A DNA stretch of 51,014 nt from positions 1 to 51,014 of the forward strand of contig NZ_JBEBRB010000013.1 of the NCBI RefSeq assembly GCF_040395035.1, in the 5' to 3' direction. The notes below the pieces were generated by a model. It saw only the letters and a list, made by a program, of their open reading frames with translations. It had not been told where the DNA came from and ran no database searches. Both the position numbers and the translations under genes were made by a program. This document shows, in pieces, positions 33,280-41,141 of the stretch. Each line of letters opens with the position of its first letter. The first letter of the stretch is position 1. The stretch comes from Parapedobacter lycopersici_A (GTDB lineage: Bacteria > Bacteroidota > Bacteroidia > Sphingobacteriales > Sphingobacteriaceae).

Positions 33280-33554
33280 CTCGGCGTGTTTACGGGTATC
33301 CGTTGGCAGTTATTCGGGATTTCGACGGGATTCCTTCGGGGTCGCTTCGGGATTCCTTCGGAGCTTCTTCGAAGCGCTTCGGAATGCAAACGGTTGCACC
33401 TGAAGCAGCGTCGAAGCGGACTCGAAGCGTGGTCGAAGCCCAGTCGAAGCGCGGTCGAAGCCATCTCGAACAAGTGTCGAACAAGTCCCGAAGCGTCCCC
33501 GAAACCGACCCGAACAACGGTCGGACACACCCGGAAGCCGACCCGACCATGCTT
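33280..33554. repeat. 11-bp phased CGAA/TTCG array with internal orientation switch
   Basis: About 25 units of 11 bp. In the right half the core CGAA (or CGGA) begins at 33412, 33423, 33434, 33445, 33456, 33467, 33478, 33489, 33500, 33511 and 33522, every spacing exactly 11 bp, and the phase continues with degenerate cores to 33544. In the left half the reverse complement TTCG begins at 33313, 33335, 33346, 33357 and 33368 on the same 11-bp spacing (33324 degenerate), then 33378. The sequence between cores varies. The two halves face each other around 33381-33400, with one 10-bp step. One unit equals about one helical turn. No function is known; the region is non-coding by the argument that all frames are equally open. 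Confidence 0.85.
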
Positions 33555-33647
33555 TTGTATCGTCGCCGGACGTCCCCCGAACCGAAGTCGGGTGTCACAG
33601 ATTACGAAAAATATAACGAATAACTACCTAATAATAAAACTTTTTCA

Positions 33648-33655
33648 TACCTTTG
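33648..33655 (+). promoter_or_regulatory. -7 promoter element of rpsA
   Basis: TACCTTTG, an exact TAnnTTTG match, 40 bp upstream of the rpsA ATG, right after an A/T-rich stretch that ends the phased array. Confidence 0.65.
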
Positions 33656-33659
33656 CAGT

Positions 33660-33683
33660 CCCGATAAAAATCGGGAAAAGGAG
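33660..33683 (+). promoter_or_regulatory. rpsA leader hairpin and GGAG motif
   Basis: CCCGAT (33660-33665) pairs perfectly with ATCGGG (33670-33675) across an AAAA loop, at the expected 5' end of the rpsA mRNA. An AAAAGGAGA follows (GGAG at 33680-33683), 12 bases before the ATG, a rather long spacing for ribosome binding. Bacteroidota genes usually lack such motifs; a role in S1 autoregulation is inference. Confidence 0.5.
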
Positions 33684-33695
33684 ACAAATCAATTA

Positions 33696-35639
33696 ATGGC
33701 AAAAAAACAAGAAGTAGAAAAAGAACTGGCAGCAAAAAAAGCTGAGCTTCAGGGCGCCGAGGACACCTTGGTGAAAGAACGGGAAGACATCGAATCAGAA
33801 GCTGATTCGAATCTGATCGATGAAATCAAATCGACCGCCTGGAGCACCCCTGATTCCGATTTCGATTGGGAAAAGGACGACAAAGGCTTCAGCAACTACA
33901 GCGACGAAGAGCGCTCGAAGTTGGAAGAATTGTACGCAGGCACATTTAACTCCATCAACAAGGGTGAAATTGTGCAGGGTACCGTGGTATCCATCAACAA
34001 CAAGGATGTGGTATTGAACATTGGCTTCAAGTCAGACGGTTTGGTATCGCTTTCCGAATTCCGCGACACGCCCGATTTAAAAATCGGCGACACCGTGGAT
34101 GTGTATGTGGAATCACAGGAAGACGCCAACGGACAGCTGGTGTTATCACGCAAGCGGGCAAAAACCCAGAAATCCTGGGAAGAAATCAACGAAGCGCTTG
34201 AAAATGATACCATCATTGATGGCTTCGTGAAAAGCCGTACCAAAGGTGGCCTGATTGTGGACATCAAAGGTGTGGAAGCATTCCTGCCCGGATCACAGAT
34301 TGATATTAAGCCGATACGCGACTACGATATTTACGTGGGTAAAACCATGGAGTTCAAAGTGGTCAAAATCAATCACGAATTCAAAAACGTGGTTGTTTCG
34401 CATAAAGTACTTATTGAGGACGACCTGGAAAACCAAAAATCCGAGATCGTTTCCAAACTTGAAAAAGGACAGGTGCTTGAAGGAACCGTTAAAAACATCA
34501 CAGATTTCGGTGTGTTCATCGATCTTGGTGGCGTAGACGGCCTGCTGCACATTACCGACATTTCATGGGGTCGCATCGAGCACCCACGTGAAGTGCTGGC
34601 CCTCGATCAAACCATTAACGTGGTTGTGTTGGATTTCGACGACGAGAAAAAACGCATTGCGCTCGGCCTGAAACAACTGACCGAACATCCTTGGGAATCC
34701 CTGGATACCGCATTGGAAGTAGGTTCCAAAGTAAAAGGCAAGATTGTAACTGTAGCCGACTACGGCGCATTCCTCGAAATCACACCGGGTGTGGAAGGAT
34801 TGATCCACGTATCCGAAATGTCTTGGTCACAAAGCCTCCGCAGCCCGCAGGAATTCCTGAAAGTGGGTGACGAAGTGGAAGCGGTTATCCTTACACTGGA
34901 TCGCGAAGACCGGAAGATGAGCTTGGGTATCAAACAATTAACCCCTGATCCCTGGAAAAACATCGCCGATCGCTACCCGATTGGATCGAAGCAAAAAGCG
35001 GTTGTTAAAAACATGACCAACTTCGGTGTGTTTGTAGAGCTCGAAGAAGGAATCGATGGCCTGATCCACATTTCCGACCTTTCCTGGTCTAAAAAGATCA
35101 ACCATCCCAACGAATTCACCAAAGTTGGTGAAGAGCTGGAAGTGGTCGTATTGGAACTCGATGAGGAAAACCGGAAACTGAGCTTAGGACACAAGCAATT
35201 GGAAGAAAACCCATGGGATACTTTTGAAACCATTTTCACCCTGGATTCCATCCATCAGGGAACGGTAATTAAAGTTGGTGAAAAAGGCAATATCGTATCA
35301 CTGCCCTACGGCGTTGAAGGTTTCTGCCCGGCTAAGCACAGCGTGAAAGAAGACGGAAGTTCATTGAAACTGGATGAAACGGCTGATTTTAAAATCATCG
35401 AATTCAACAAAGAGAACAAACGTCTGGTGATTTCGCACTCCCGCATCTGGGAAGACCAGCGTGCCGAAGCGCGGATGGAAGATTTCAACAATCGTAAGAA
35501 AGAAGCCAAAGCTGCTTCCTCTGCCGTGAAGAAAGTGAAGGAATCCGTTGAGAAGTCCACTTTGGGCGATCTGGATGTACTTGCACAGCTGAAAGAGCAG
35601 TTGGAAGACGAGGAAAGCGCTAAAAAAGCGAAAAAATAA
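33696..35639 (+). CDS. rpsA: 30S ribosomal protein S1
   Basis: 647 aa, longer than the 557-residue E. coli protein because of an acidic, helical N-terminal extension (about 1-90) and a basic/acidic C-terminal tail. In between are six S1 (OB-fold) repeats, each with a recognisable core: IVQGTVVSINNKDVVLNIGFKSDG, IIDGFVKSRTKGGLIVDIKGVEAFLPGSQ, VLEGTVKNITDFGVFIDLGGVDGLLHITD, VKGKIVTVADYGAFLEITPGVEGLIHVSE, KAVVKNMTNFGVFVELEEGIDGLIHISD and HQGTVIKVGEKGNIVSLPYGVEGFCPAKH. Binds mRNA at the ribosome. Its own promoter, leader hairpin and strong terminator make it a single-gene transcript. Confidence 0.97.
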   Translation: MAKKQEVEKELAAKKAELQGAEDTLVKEREDIESEADSNLIDEIKSTAWSTPDSDFDWEKDDKGFSNYSDEERSKLEELYAGTFNSINKGEIVQGTVVSINNKDVVLNIGFKSDGLVSLSEFRDTPDLKIGDTVDVYVESQEDANGQLVLSRKRAKTQKSWEEINEALENDTIIDGFVKSRTKGGLIVDIKGVEAFLPGSQIDIKPIRDYDIYVGKTMEFKVVKINHEFKNVVVSHKVLIEDDLENQKSEIVSKLEKGQVLEGTVKNITDFGVFIDLGGVDGLLHITDISWGRIEHPREVLALDQTINVVVLDFDDEKKRIALGLKQLTEHPWESLDTALEVGSKVKGKIVTVADYGAFLEITPGVEGLIHVSEMSWSQSLRSPQEFLKVGDEVEAVILTLDREDRKMSLGIKQLTPDPWKNIADRYPIGSKQKAVVKNMTNFGVFVELEEGIDGLIHISDLSWSKKINHPNEFTKVGEELEVVVLELDEENRKLSLGHKQLEENPWDTFETIFTLDSIHQGTVIKVGEKGNIVSLPYGVEGFCPAKHSVKEDGSSLKLDETADFKIIEFNKENKRLVISHSRIWEDQRAEARMEDFNNRKKEAKAASSAVKKVKESVEKSTLGDLDVLAQLKEQLEDEESAKKAKK

Positions 35640-35668
35640 GCAGGCAGCGGAATTAATACCGCTGTTGG

Positions 35669-35707
35669 AACTCCCACTACGCCCCGTGCATGGTGGGAGT
35701 TTTTTTT
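35669..35707 (+). terminator. terminator of rpsA
   Basis: AACTCCCAC (35669-35677) pairs with GTGGGAGTT (35693-35701), followed by a run of T to 35707; 29 bp after the rpsA stop. A smaller CAGCGG/CCGCTG stem (35645-35664) precedes it. Confidence 0.92.
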
Positions 35708-35829
35708 GTGCACCGCGCTGGTTTTAATGAAACTTTGCCGAAGTTTGTTTTACGATAATGAAATGTTTACCGCCCCGCCTCCAGGCAACCCCGGAAGCCC
35801 GATGCGGGACAGCACGAGAATGATACAAC

Positions 35830-36390
35830 ATGCAGGAACGTTGGAAAGGAGGATTGGAACTGTTGCTGGCCATCCTCCGAAAAACACCGATGGAAGAAAC
35901 CATCAAATGGGGCATACCGGTATTTACATTCAACGGACGGAATGTCGTTGGAATTGCCGGCTTCAAGTCCCACTTTACGCTGTGGTTCTACAACGGCGTG
36001 TTTCTCCGGGATAACCATCATGTGCTCACCAATGCACAGGAAGGCAAAACAAATGCCCTTCGCCAATGGCGGTTTACGGCACGCGAGCAGATCAATGAAG
36101 CGCTGATCCGCGCTTATGTTGAGGAGGCGATAGCGAATGAAGCCGAGGGAAGAACCTGGAAACCGCAGCCGAAAGGGAAACTGCCCGTCCCGCCCCAACT
36201 TGAGGATGCCTTAGCAGACGATGTGCTCCGGCGACATTTCGAAAACCTGACTCCTTACCGGCAGAACGAATACGCCGCCTATATTTCCGAGGCTAAGCAG
36301 GAGACCACAAGGTTATCACGGATTGAAAAAATCAAGCCGCTGATCCTCCAGGGGGTTGGACTTCACGACAAGTACAAAAACAAAAAATAG
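35830..36390 (+). CDS. YdeI-like DUF1801/OmdA-domain protein
   Basis: 186 aa, soluble. N-terminal DUF1801 domain (about 5-110, with MEETIKWGIPVFTFNGRNVVGIAGFKSHFTLWFYNG) and a C-terminal helical region (about 130-180, AKQETTRLSRIEKIKPLILQG) of the YdeI/OmdA type. The family is linked in the literature to bacteriocin tolerance and small iron-related folds, but no mechanism is established. Starts at the ATG at 35830; upstream frames contain stops. Five bases separate its stop from a second DUF1801 gene, suggesting a small operon. The fold is that of frataxin-like DUF1801 proteins. Confidence 0.82.
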   Translation: MQERWKGGLELLLAILRKTPMEETIKWGIPVFTFNGRNVVGIAGFKSHFTLWFYNGVFLRDNHHVLTNAQEGKTNALRQWRFTAREQINEALIRAYVEEAIANEAEGRTWKPQPKGKLPVPPQLEDALADDVLRRHFENLTPYRQNEYAAYISEAKQETTRLSRIEKIKPLILQGVGLHDKYKNKK

Positions 36391-36395
36391 CTTCG

Positions 36396-36830
36396 ATGGC
36401 TGGCACTGCGAATAAGACTGTGGAGACTGCGGAAAACGCATTTGATTTTATCCGCACCGTGGTCAATGACACCCGGCGGGAAGACAGCCTGCGGCTGATT
36501 GCCATCATAAGGTCCGAAACGGGGCTGGAGCCCCGTATGTGGGGTACGAATATCGTGGGGTTCGGCCGTTACCATTACCGGTACGACAGTGGACACGAGG
36601 GGGATGCGCCCCGGATCGGTTTTTCGCCGCGCAAGCATGAACTGGTGCTCTACCTCGCCGCTGACTTTGAGGGGCGGGCAGCATTGCTGCACGATTTAGG
36701 CAGGCACCGGAGCGGAAAGGCCTGTGTGTACCTGAAAAAGCTTGCCGATGCGGATGAGCAGGTATTGCGGAAGATGATTGCTGCCACGGTAGACTGGACA
36801 CGCAAGCACTACCCGGAAGGCGACCGATGA
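36396..36830 (+). CDS. DUF1801 domain protein
   Basis: 144 aa, soluble. The stretch IIRSETGLEPRMWGTNIVGFGRYHYRYDSG, IGFSPRKHELVLYLAADFEGRAALLHDLGRHRSGKACVYLKKLADADEQVLRKMI is the DUF1801 domain of a single-domain protein. Function unknown. It follows the YdeI-like gene by 5 bp and is probably co-transcribed with it; the two are related but not close copies. It is followed by a strong hairpin terminator shared with the convergent icd. Confidence 0.85.
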   Translation: MAGTANKTVETAENAFDFIRTVVNDTRREDSLRLIAIIRSETGLEPRMWGTNIVGFGRYHYRYDSGHEGDAPRIGFSPRKHELVLYLAADFEGRAALLHDLGRHRSGKACVYLKKLADADEQVLRKMIAATVDWTRKHYPEGDR

Positions 36831-36857
36831 CACAACAGTTGTCGCGTTGGACATAAA

Positions 36858-36894
36858 AAAAGGGAGTTTTCCGTTAAACGGAAAGCTCCCTTTT
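36858..36894. terminator. bidirectional terminator between DUF1801 gene and icd
   Basis: AAAAGGGAG (36858-36866) pairs with CTCCCTTTT (36886-36894); the interior TTTTCCG/CGGAAAG also pairs, so the stem is nearly continuous. A and T runs on both flanks make it work in both directions for two convergent genes. Confidence 0.9.
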
Positions 36895-36913
36895 GGAAAT
36901 AACCTGCTGTTTA

Positions 36914-39136
36914 TTAGCCCAGTTGGCTGATAATACCGTTGAGTGTCTTACTCGGCCGCATGGCCTGCTCCGCCAGCCGGTCATCTACAAAGTAGTAGCC
37001 GCCAATGTCCTGGGACTTGCCCTGCGCATCTATCAGCTCCTGGTTAATCTGTGCCTCGTTGGTAGCCAGCTGCCCGGCGACCGGCGCAAACAATGCGCGA
37101 ATTCCGGCATCCTGCTGCTGGGCGGCCAGTGCCTCTGCCCAATACAGTGCCAGGTAAAAATGAGAACCTCTATTATCAATCTGCCCCACCTTCCGTGCAG
37201 GCGACTTATCATTTTCCAGGAATTTCTCCGTAGCCGCATCCAGCGCTTCTGCAAGTACCAGCGCTTTGGCATTGCCCTGTGTCTGCCCCACGTGCTCCAA
37301 AGATACAGCAAGGGCCAGGAACTCACCGAGGGAATCCCAACGCAGATATCCTTCGTCTACGAATTGCTCTACGTGCTTTGGTGCTGATCCGCCGGCTCCG
37401 GTTTCAAATAACCCGCCTCCGTTCATCAACGGAACAATGGACAGCATTTTTGCCGAAGTACCCAGTTCGAGAATAGGGAACAGGTCGGTCAGGTAATCGC
37501 GCAGCACGTTTCCCGTTACCGAAATCGTGTCCTCCCCTTTCCGGATCCGCTCCAGCGAGAATTTTGTTGCTTCTATGGGGTTTAATATGCGGATATCAAG
37601 TCCGGCAGTGTCATGTTCTTTCAGGTAGGTGTTTACCTTTTCAATGATCTGCCGGTCATGTGCGCGCTGCTCGTCCAGCCAGAATACCGCAGGGGTACTG
37701 CTGTTCCGGGCACGGTTAACCGCCAGTTTCACCCAGTCGCGGATGGGCGCATCCTTCGTCTGGCACATCCGGAAAATATCGCCCGCTTCCACCTGCTGCG
37801 CCATCAGCACATTGCCTGCCGCATCAACAACCTGGATCTTGCCTTTAGCTGTTGCCTGGAATGTTTTATCGTGTGAACCGTATTCTTCTGCCTTCTGCGC
37901 CATTAAACCCACGTTGGACACCGATCCCATCGTGGCGGGATCGAAAGCGCCATGCTGCTTGCAGTCTTCAATCGTCGCTTCATATACACCGGCATAATTC
38001 CGATCGGGAATCAGTGCAATGGTATCCTGCAGTTCGCCTGCTTTGTTCCACATTTTTCCGGAACTGCGGATCATTGCCGGCATGGATGCATCGACAATAA
38101 CGTCCGAAGGCACGTGCAGGTTGGTAATTCCTTTATCCGAATTAACCATGGCCAGGTCGGGGCCGTTCGCTATCGCCGCGTCCAAAGCCGCCTTGACCTC
38201 CGCTTCCTGTGCATGTCCGGAGATTTTCGCATAGACATCGCCCAGTCCGTTCCGGGTATCTACGCCCAGCGAGGCAAACAATGCTGCATATTTCGCGAAA
38301 ACGTCGGCAAAATAGACTTCCACAATCGCACCGAAGATAATCGGATCCGATACTTTCATCATGGTTGCTTTCAGGTGAGCCGACAAAAGCACACCTGAAG
38401 CCTTCGCCGCGGCGATTTCTCCCGCAACGAAGCTTTTCAATGCGCCCAGGCTCATGCGCGAGGAGTCGATGACCTCGCCTGCCTGTAGTGGTGCGGCGGC
38501 TTTCAGTTCGGTTTTCGTGCCGTCTTCCGCAACAAATTCAATCCTAAAGGTCGTTGCCTGCGGCACCGTAACCGATTGCTCGCTTCCATAAAAATCGCCA
38601 TCGGTCATGGAAGCTACACGGGTTTTGGAGTCGCTGCTCCACTTGCCCATGGAATGCGGATGCTGCTTGGCGTAATTTTTCACCGCGCGGGGTGCCCGAC
38701 GATCGGAATTCCCCTCCCGCAACACTGGATTTACCGCCGAACCCAACACCTTGGCGTATCGTGCCTTAATTGCTTTCTCCTCGTCCGTTTTTGCTTCTTC
38801 CGGATAATCGGGAACCGCATAACCTTTTGCCTGCAACTCTTTAATGGCCGCTTTCAGCTGCGGGATAGAAGCCGAGATATTCGGTAACTTGATGATATTT
38901 GCCTCCGGCGTGGTAGCCAGCTGACCAAGCTCGGCGAGGGCATCCCCTATCTGTTGTTCAGCGGTCAGCTGCTCGGGAAAATTGGCGAGAATCCTGCCAG
39001 CAAGTGAAATATCTTTCTCTTCCACGGTAATCCCTGCGGGGGCCGTAAACGCTTTGACAATAGGTAAGAACGAATACGTCGCCAGCGCAGGCGCCTCGTC
39101 GGTCTTGGTGTAAAGAATTTTGGTGTTTTTTGACAT
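36914..39136 (-). CDS. icd: monomeric NADP-dependent isocitrate dehydrogenase
   Basis: 740 aa from the ATG at 39136 (MSKNTKILYTKTDEAPALATYS); a longer frame from a TTG at 39196 overlaps the promoter and is rejected. Monomeric IDH type II (about 80 kDa), converting isocitrate to 2-oxoglutarate with NADP. Characteristic stretches: VLREGNSDRRAPRAVKNYAKQHPHSMGKW, VYFADVFAKYAALFASLGVDTRNGLGDVY, WLDEQRAHDRQIIEKV and DISVTGNVLRDYLTDLFPILELGTSAKMLSIVPLMNGGGLFETGAGGSAPKH. Transcribed from its own promoter and ended by the bidirectional terminator. It supplies NADPH and connects to the methylcitrate cycle through the TCA intermediates. Confidence 0.96.
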   Translation of the reverse strand: MSKNTKILYTKTDEAPALATYSFLPIVKAFTAPAGITVEEKDISLAGRILANFPEQLTAEQQIGDALAELGQLATTPEANIIKLPNISASIPQLKAAIKELQAKGYAVPDYPEEAKTDEEKAIKARYAKVLGSAVNPVLREGNSDRRAPRAVKNYAKQHPHSMGKWSSDSKTRVASMTDGDFYGSEQSVTVPQATTFRIEFVAEDGTKTELKAAAPLQAGEVIDSSRMSLGALKSFVAGEIAAAKASGVLLSAHLKATMMKVSDPIIFGAIVEVYFADVFAKYAALFASLGVDTRNGLGDVYAKISGHAQEAEVKAALDAAIANGPDLAMVNSDKGITNLHVPSDVIVDASMPAMIRSSGKMWNKAGELQDTIALIPDRNYAGVYEATIEDCKQHGAFDPATMGSVSNVGLMAQKAEEYGSHDKTFQATAKGKIQVVDAAGNVLMAQQVEAGDIFRMCQTKDAPIRDWVKLAVNRARNSSTPAVFWLDEQRAHDRQIIEKVNTYLKEHDTAGLDIRILNPIEATKFSLERIRKGEDTISVTGNVLRDYLTDLFPILELGTSAKMLSIVPLMNGGGLFETGAGGSAPKHVEQFVDEGYLRWDSLGEFLALAVSLEHVGQTQGNAKALVLAEALDAATEKFLENDKSPARKVGQIDNRGSHFYLALYWAEALAAQQQDAGIRALFAPVAGQLATNEAQINQELIDAQGKSQDIGGYYFVDDRLAEQAMRPSKTLNGIISQLG

Positions 39137-39195
39137 AATATTGTTAATCGTAATCAGTGTAGCTAATATGTGCAACAAGCATTGGAATGCGGTCA

Positions 39196-39203
39196 CAAAA
39201 GTA
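39196..39203 (-). promoter_or_regulatory. -7 promoter element of icd
   Basis: TACTTTTG on the minus strand, an exact TAnnTTTG match, giving a 5' leader of about 50 bases to the ATG at 39136. Confidence 0.6.
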
Positions 39204-39251
39204 GCTAAAAATGACGTGTTTTACAAGAGGAAACAGGTATTAACCTGTGCG

Positions 39252-41141
39252 CTATCGCAGGGAATAACGATCGCCTGTTACCCTGACTCTACCCTGATCC
39301 AGGTATTGCCCCAGCACGCGGATCCAGTCCGCTTCCTCACCAAGCTGTGCTTTCGATACCAGGTCGTGAACCGTCATCGGACCATGGGTTTCCAGCAGCC
39401 GGATGAGTTCCCTGCCGATTTTCTCTTCGTCGCCTGCCTTCTTCTGTGCACGGATACATCGGTCGCAGTTCCCGCATGGCGGGGCATCGGGTTCATCAAA
39501 ATAGGTCAGCAGGTATGTGCTCCGGCAGCCGGCCGTATCGAGGTACCCAAACACACTGTCCAGCTGTGCGCGTTTGATCGTTTTACGCGTTTCCATGTAT
39601 TGCCGATCAATGTACAGGTGCTGGTTATCTACACGCGGACGGAGAAAAGTCAGCTGGGGGTGGTCTGTTTTAGGTAAATAGCTTATTACCTCAAGTTGTT
39701 GAAGCTGCTCCAGGGATTGCACGACCTCTTTGTAACTGGTTCCAGTCCGCTTCGCCAGCTCCTGCTCCCGGACCTGGACGTAATGGTCGAACGCGCCGCC
39801 ATAGCTTCTCAGCAACGTTTTGATGAGGTTGTCGAACCGGGCATACTGCACCTGGAATTTATACAGTTCCTGCGCATTTGTCTCCATTTTTACCCGCGAA
39901 GGCAGGTACACACTGTCCGATACGTTGATCCAGCCGTCGCGCTCCAGGAACTTGAGGGCGTTGAGTGTCTGGATTGCGTCCAGCTTGTATTTGTTGCAGA
40001 AATCGCCGATATCAAAATCAAGCACCAGCTGTTCGCCTGCTCCGTAAGCCAGCTGATAGTAATTCCCCAGCCGTTGGTAAACCATGCCGATGAAATCGAC
40101 CGAGGGAAAGCTTAACGTAAATGCGTTTTCCAGCCGGACACGGTCGCTTTTGTGGTAGAGTAGCACGGCATGTGCCTTCCGTTCGTCGCGGCCTGCCCTT
40201 CCGGCCTCTTGGTAATAGGCCTCCAGCATATCCGGCAGATCAAGGTGGATGACAAACCGGACATCGGGTTTGTCGATGCCCATGCCGAACGCATTCGTCG
40301 CCACGATAACGCGGGTGTGGTTGTTTTTCCAGGCCGCCTGTTTGTCCATACGCAATGGCGTTTCCAGGCCTGCGTGATAGAAATCGGCCGAAATCCCTTC
40401 ATGGAGCAGGAAGCGGGTTACCTCCTGTGTTTCCCGGCGGTTGCGCACATACACGATGCCGCTGCCGCCGATCCGGCGGATGATGCGGAGCATCCGGCCC
40501 ATTTTATCCTCTTCTTCAAAGACCATGTAGGTCAGGTTTTCGCGAAAGAAACTTTTCCGGAACACCTGTTTTTGTGAAAACGCCAGCTTTTCCTGGATAT
40601 CGGTAACGACTTCGGACGTGGCTGTGGCTGTCAGCGCAAGGAAAGGCACCCGGGGGTGCAGCAGCCGCAGCTGTGCGATATTCAGGTAAGCGGGACGAAA
40701 ATCATAGCCCCATTGCGAAATGCAATGTGCCTCGTCTACCGCATAGAGGTTGACCCGCATATGACGTATCCTTTCCTGCACGAGGTCGCTCGACAGCCGC
40801 TCAGGCGACAGGTACAGGAATTTAACCGATCCATAGATGCAGTTGTCGAGTGCGATGTCCACCTCCCGCTTTGTCATTCCGGAGAAAATGGCGACAGCGG
40901 AAATCCCCCTGACCTTAAGCTGTTCCACCTGATCTTTCATCAGTGCAATCAGCGGTGTGATAACCACGCATATACCGTCACGTGCCAGCGCGGGAACCTG
41001 AAAGCAGATTGATTTGCCGCCGCCGGTTGGCATCAGCGCAAGCGTGTCCCGCCCGTCCAGCACCGATTGGATAATCGATTCCTGCAGGGGACGGAATTTA
41101 TCATATTGCCAGTATTTTTTGAGGATAGCGGCGATGTTCAT
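39252..41141 (-). CDS. recQ: ATP-dependent DNA helicase RecQ family
   Basis: 629 aa. Superfamily 2 3'-5' helicase: Walker A LMPTGGGKSICFQVPAL (about 35-51), DEAH box VDEAHCISQWGYDFRPAY, motif VI region EAYYQEAGRAGRDER, then the RQC zinc-binding segment (about 505-555) with the cysteines of CRSTYLLTYFDEPDAPPCGNCDRC. A C-terminal HRDC domain is short or absent, so this is a shorter form like several found in Bacteroidota. Other RecQ paralogues may exist outside the window. It overlaps comEC by 4 bp (comEC is upstream on the same strand), so the two are co-translated. Confidence 0.93.
   Translation of the reverse strand: MNIAAILKKYWQYDKFRPLQESIIQSVLDGRDTLALMPTGGGKSICFQVPALARDGICVVITPLIALMKDQVEQLKVRGISAVAIFSGMTKREVDIALDNCIYGSVKFLYLSPERLSSDLVQERIRHMRVNLYAVDEAHCISQWGYDFRPAYLNIAQLRLLHPRVPFLALTATATSEVVTDIQEKLAFSQKQVFRKSFFRENLTYMVFEEEDKMGRMLRIIRRIGGSGIVYVRNRRETQEVTRFLLHEGISADFYHAGLETPLRMDKQAAWKNNHTRVIVATNAFGMGIDKPDVRFVIHLDLPDMLEAYYQEAGRAGRDERKAHAVLLYHKSDRVRLENAFTLSFPSVDFIGMVYQRLGNYYQLAYGAGEQLVLDFDIGDFCNKYKLDAIQTLNALKFLERDGWINVSDSVYLPSRVKMETNAQELYKFQVQYARFDNLIKTLLRSYGGAFDHYVQVREQELAKRTGTSYKEVVQSLEQLQQLEVISYLPKTDHPQLTFLRPRVDNQHLYIDRQYMETRKTIKRAQLDSVFGYLDTAGCRSTYLLTYFDEPDAPPCGNCDRCIRAQKKAGDEEKIGRELIRLLETHGPMTVHDLVSKAQLGEEADWIRVLGQYLDQGRVRVTGDRYSLR

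Larger units (their letters stand above)
33228..33695. other. 467-bp gene-free interval holding the phased array and rpsA leader
   Basis: No gene here is supported. Open frames run through it in several frames of both strands only because the 11-bp unit contains no stop codon; none starts with a plausible signal, and an 11-bp repeat length is incompatible with a preserved reading frame. It contains, from left to right: the yihY 3' flank, an array of 11-bp units (about 33280-33554), an A/T-rich stretch, the rpsA -7 element and a small leader hairpin. Confidence 0.8.

Noticed and set aside
33280..33554. CRISPR or clustered spacer array
   Set aside because: The unit is 11 bp with only a 4-bp conserved core; there are no 28-37 bp repeats, no spacers of constant length and no cas genes.
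33121..33696. Long plus-strand open frame across the phased array, and its counterparts on the minus strand
   Set aside because: All frames are about equally open because the 11-bp unit has no stop; the period breaks any frame every unit, and no start signal is present.
35645..35664. CAGCGG/CCGCTG stem after rpsA as the terminator
   Set aside because: Only 6 bp and no T run; the stronger stem at 35669-35707 with eight T residues is the terminator.
39137..39196. N-terminal extension of isocitrate dehydrogenase from a TTG
   Set aside because: It overlaps the TACTTTTG promoter element, and the family start MSKNTKILYTKTDE is at 39136.
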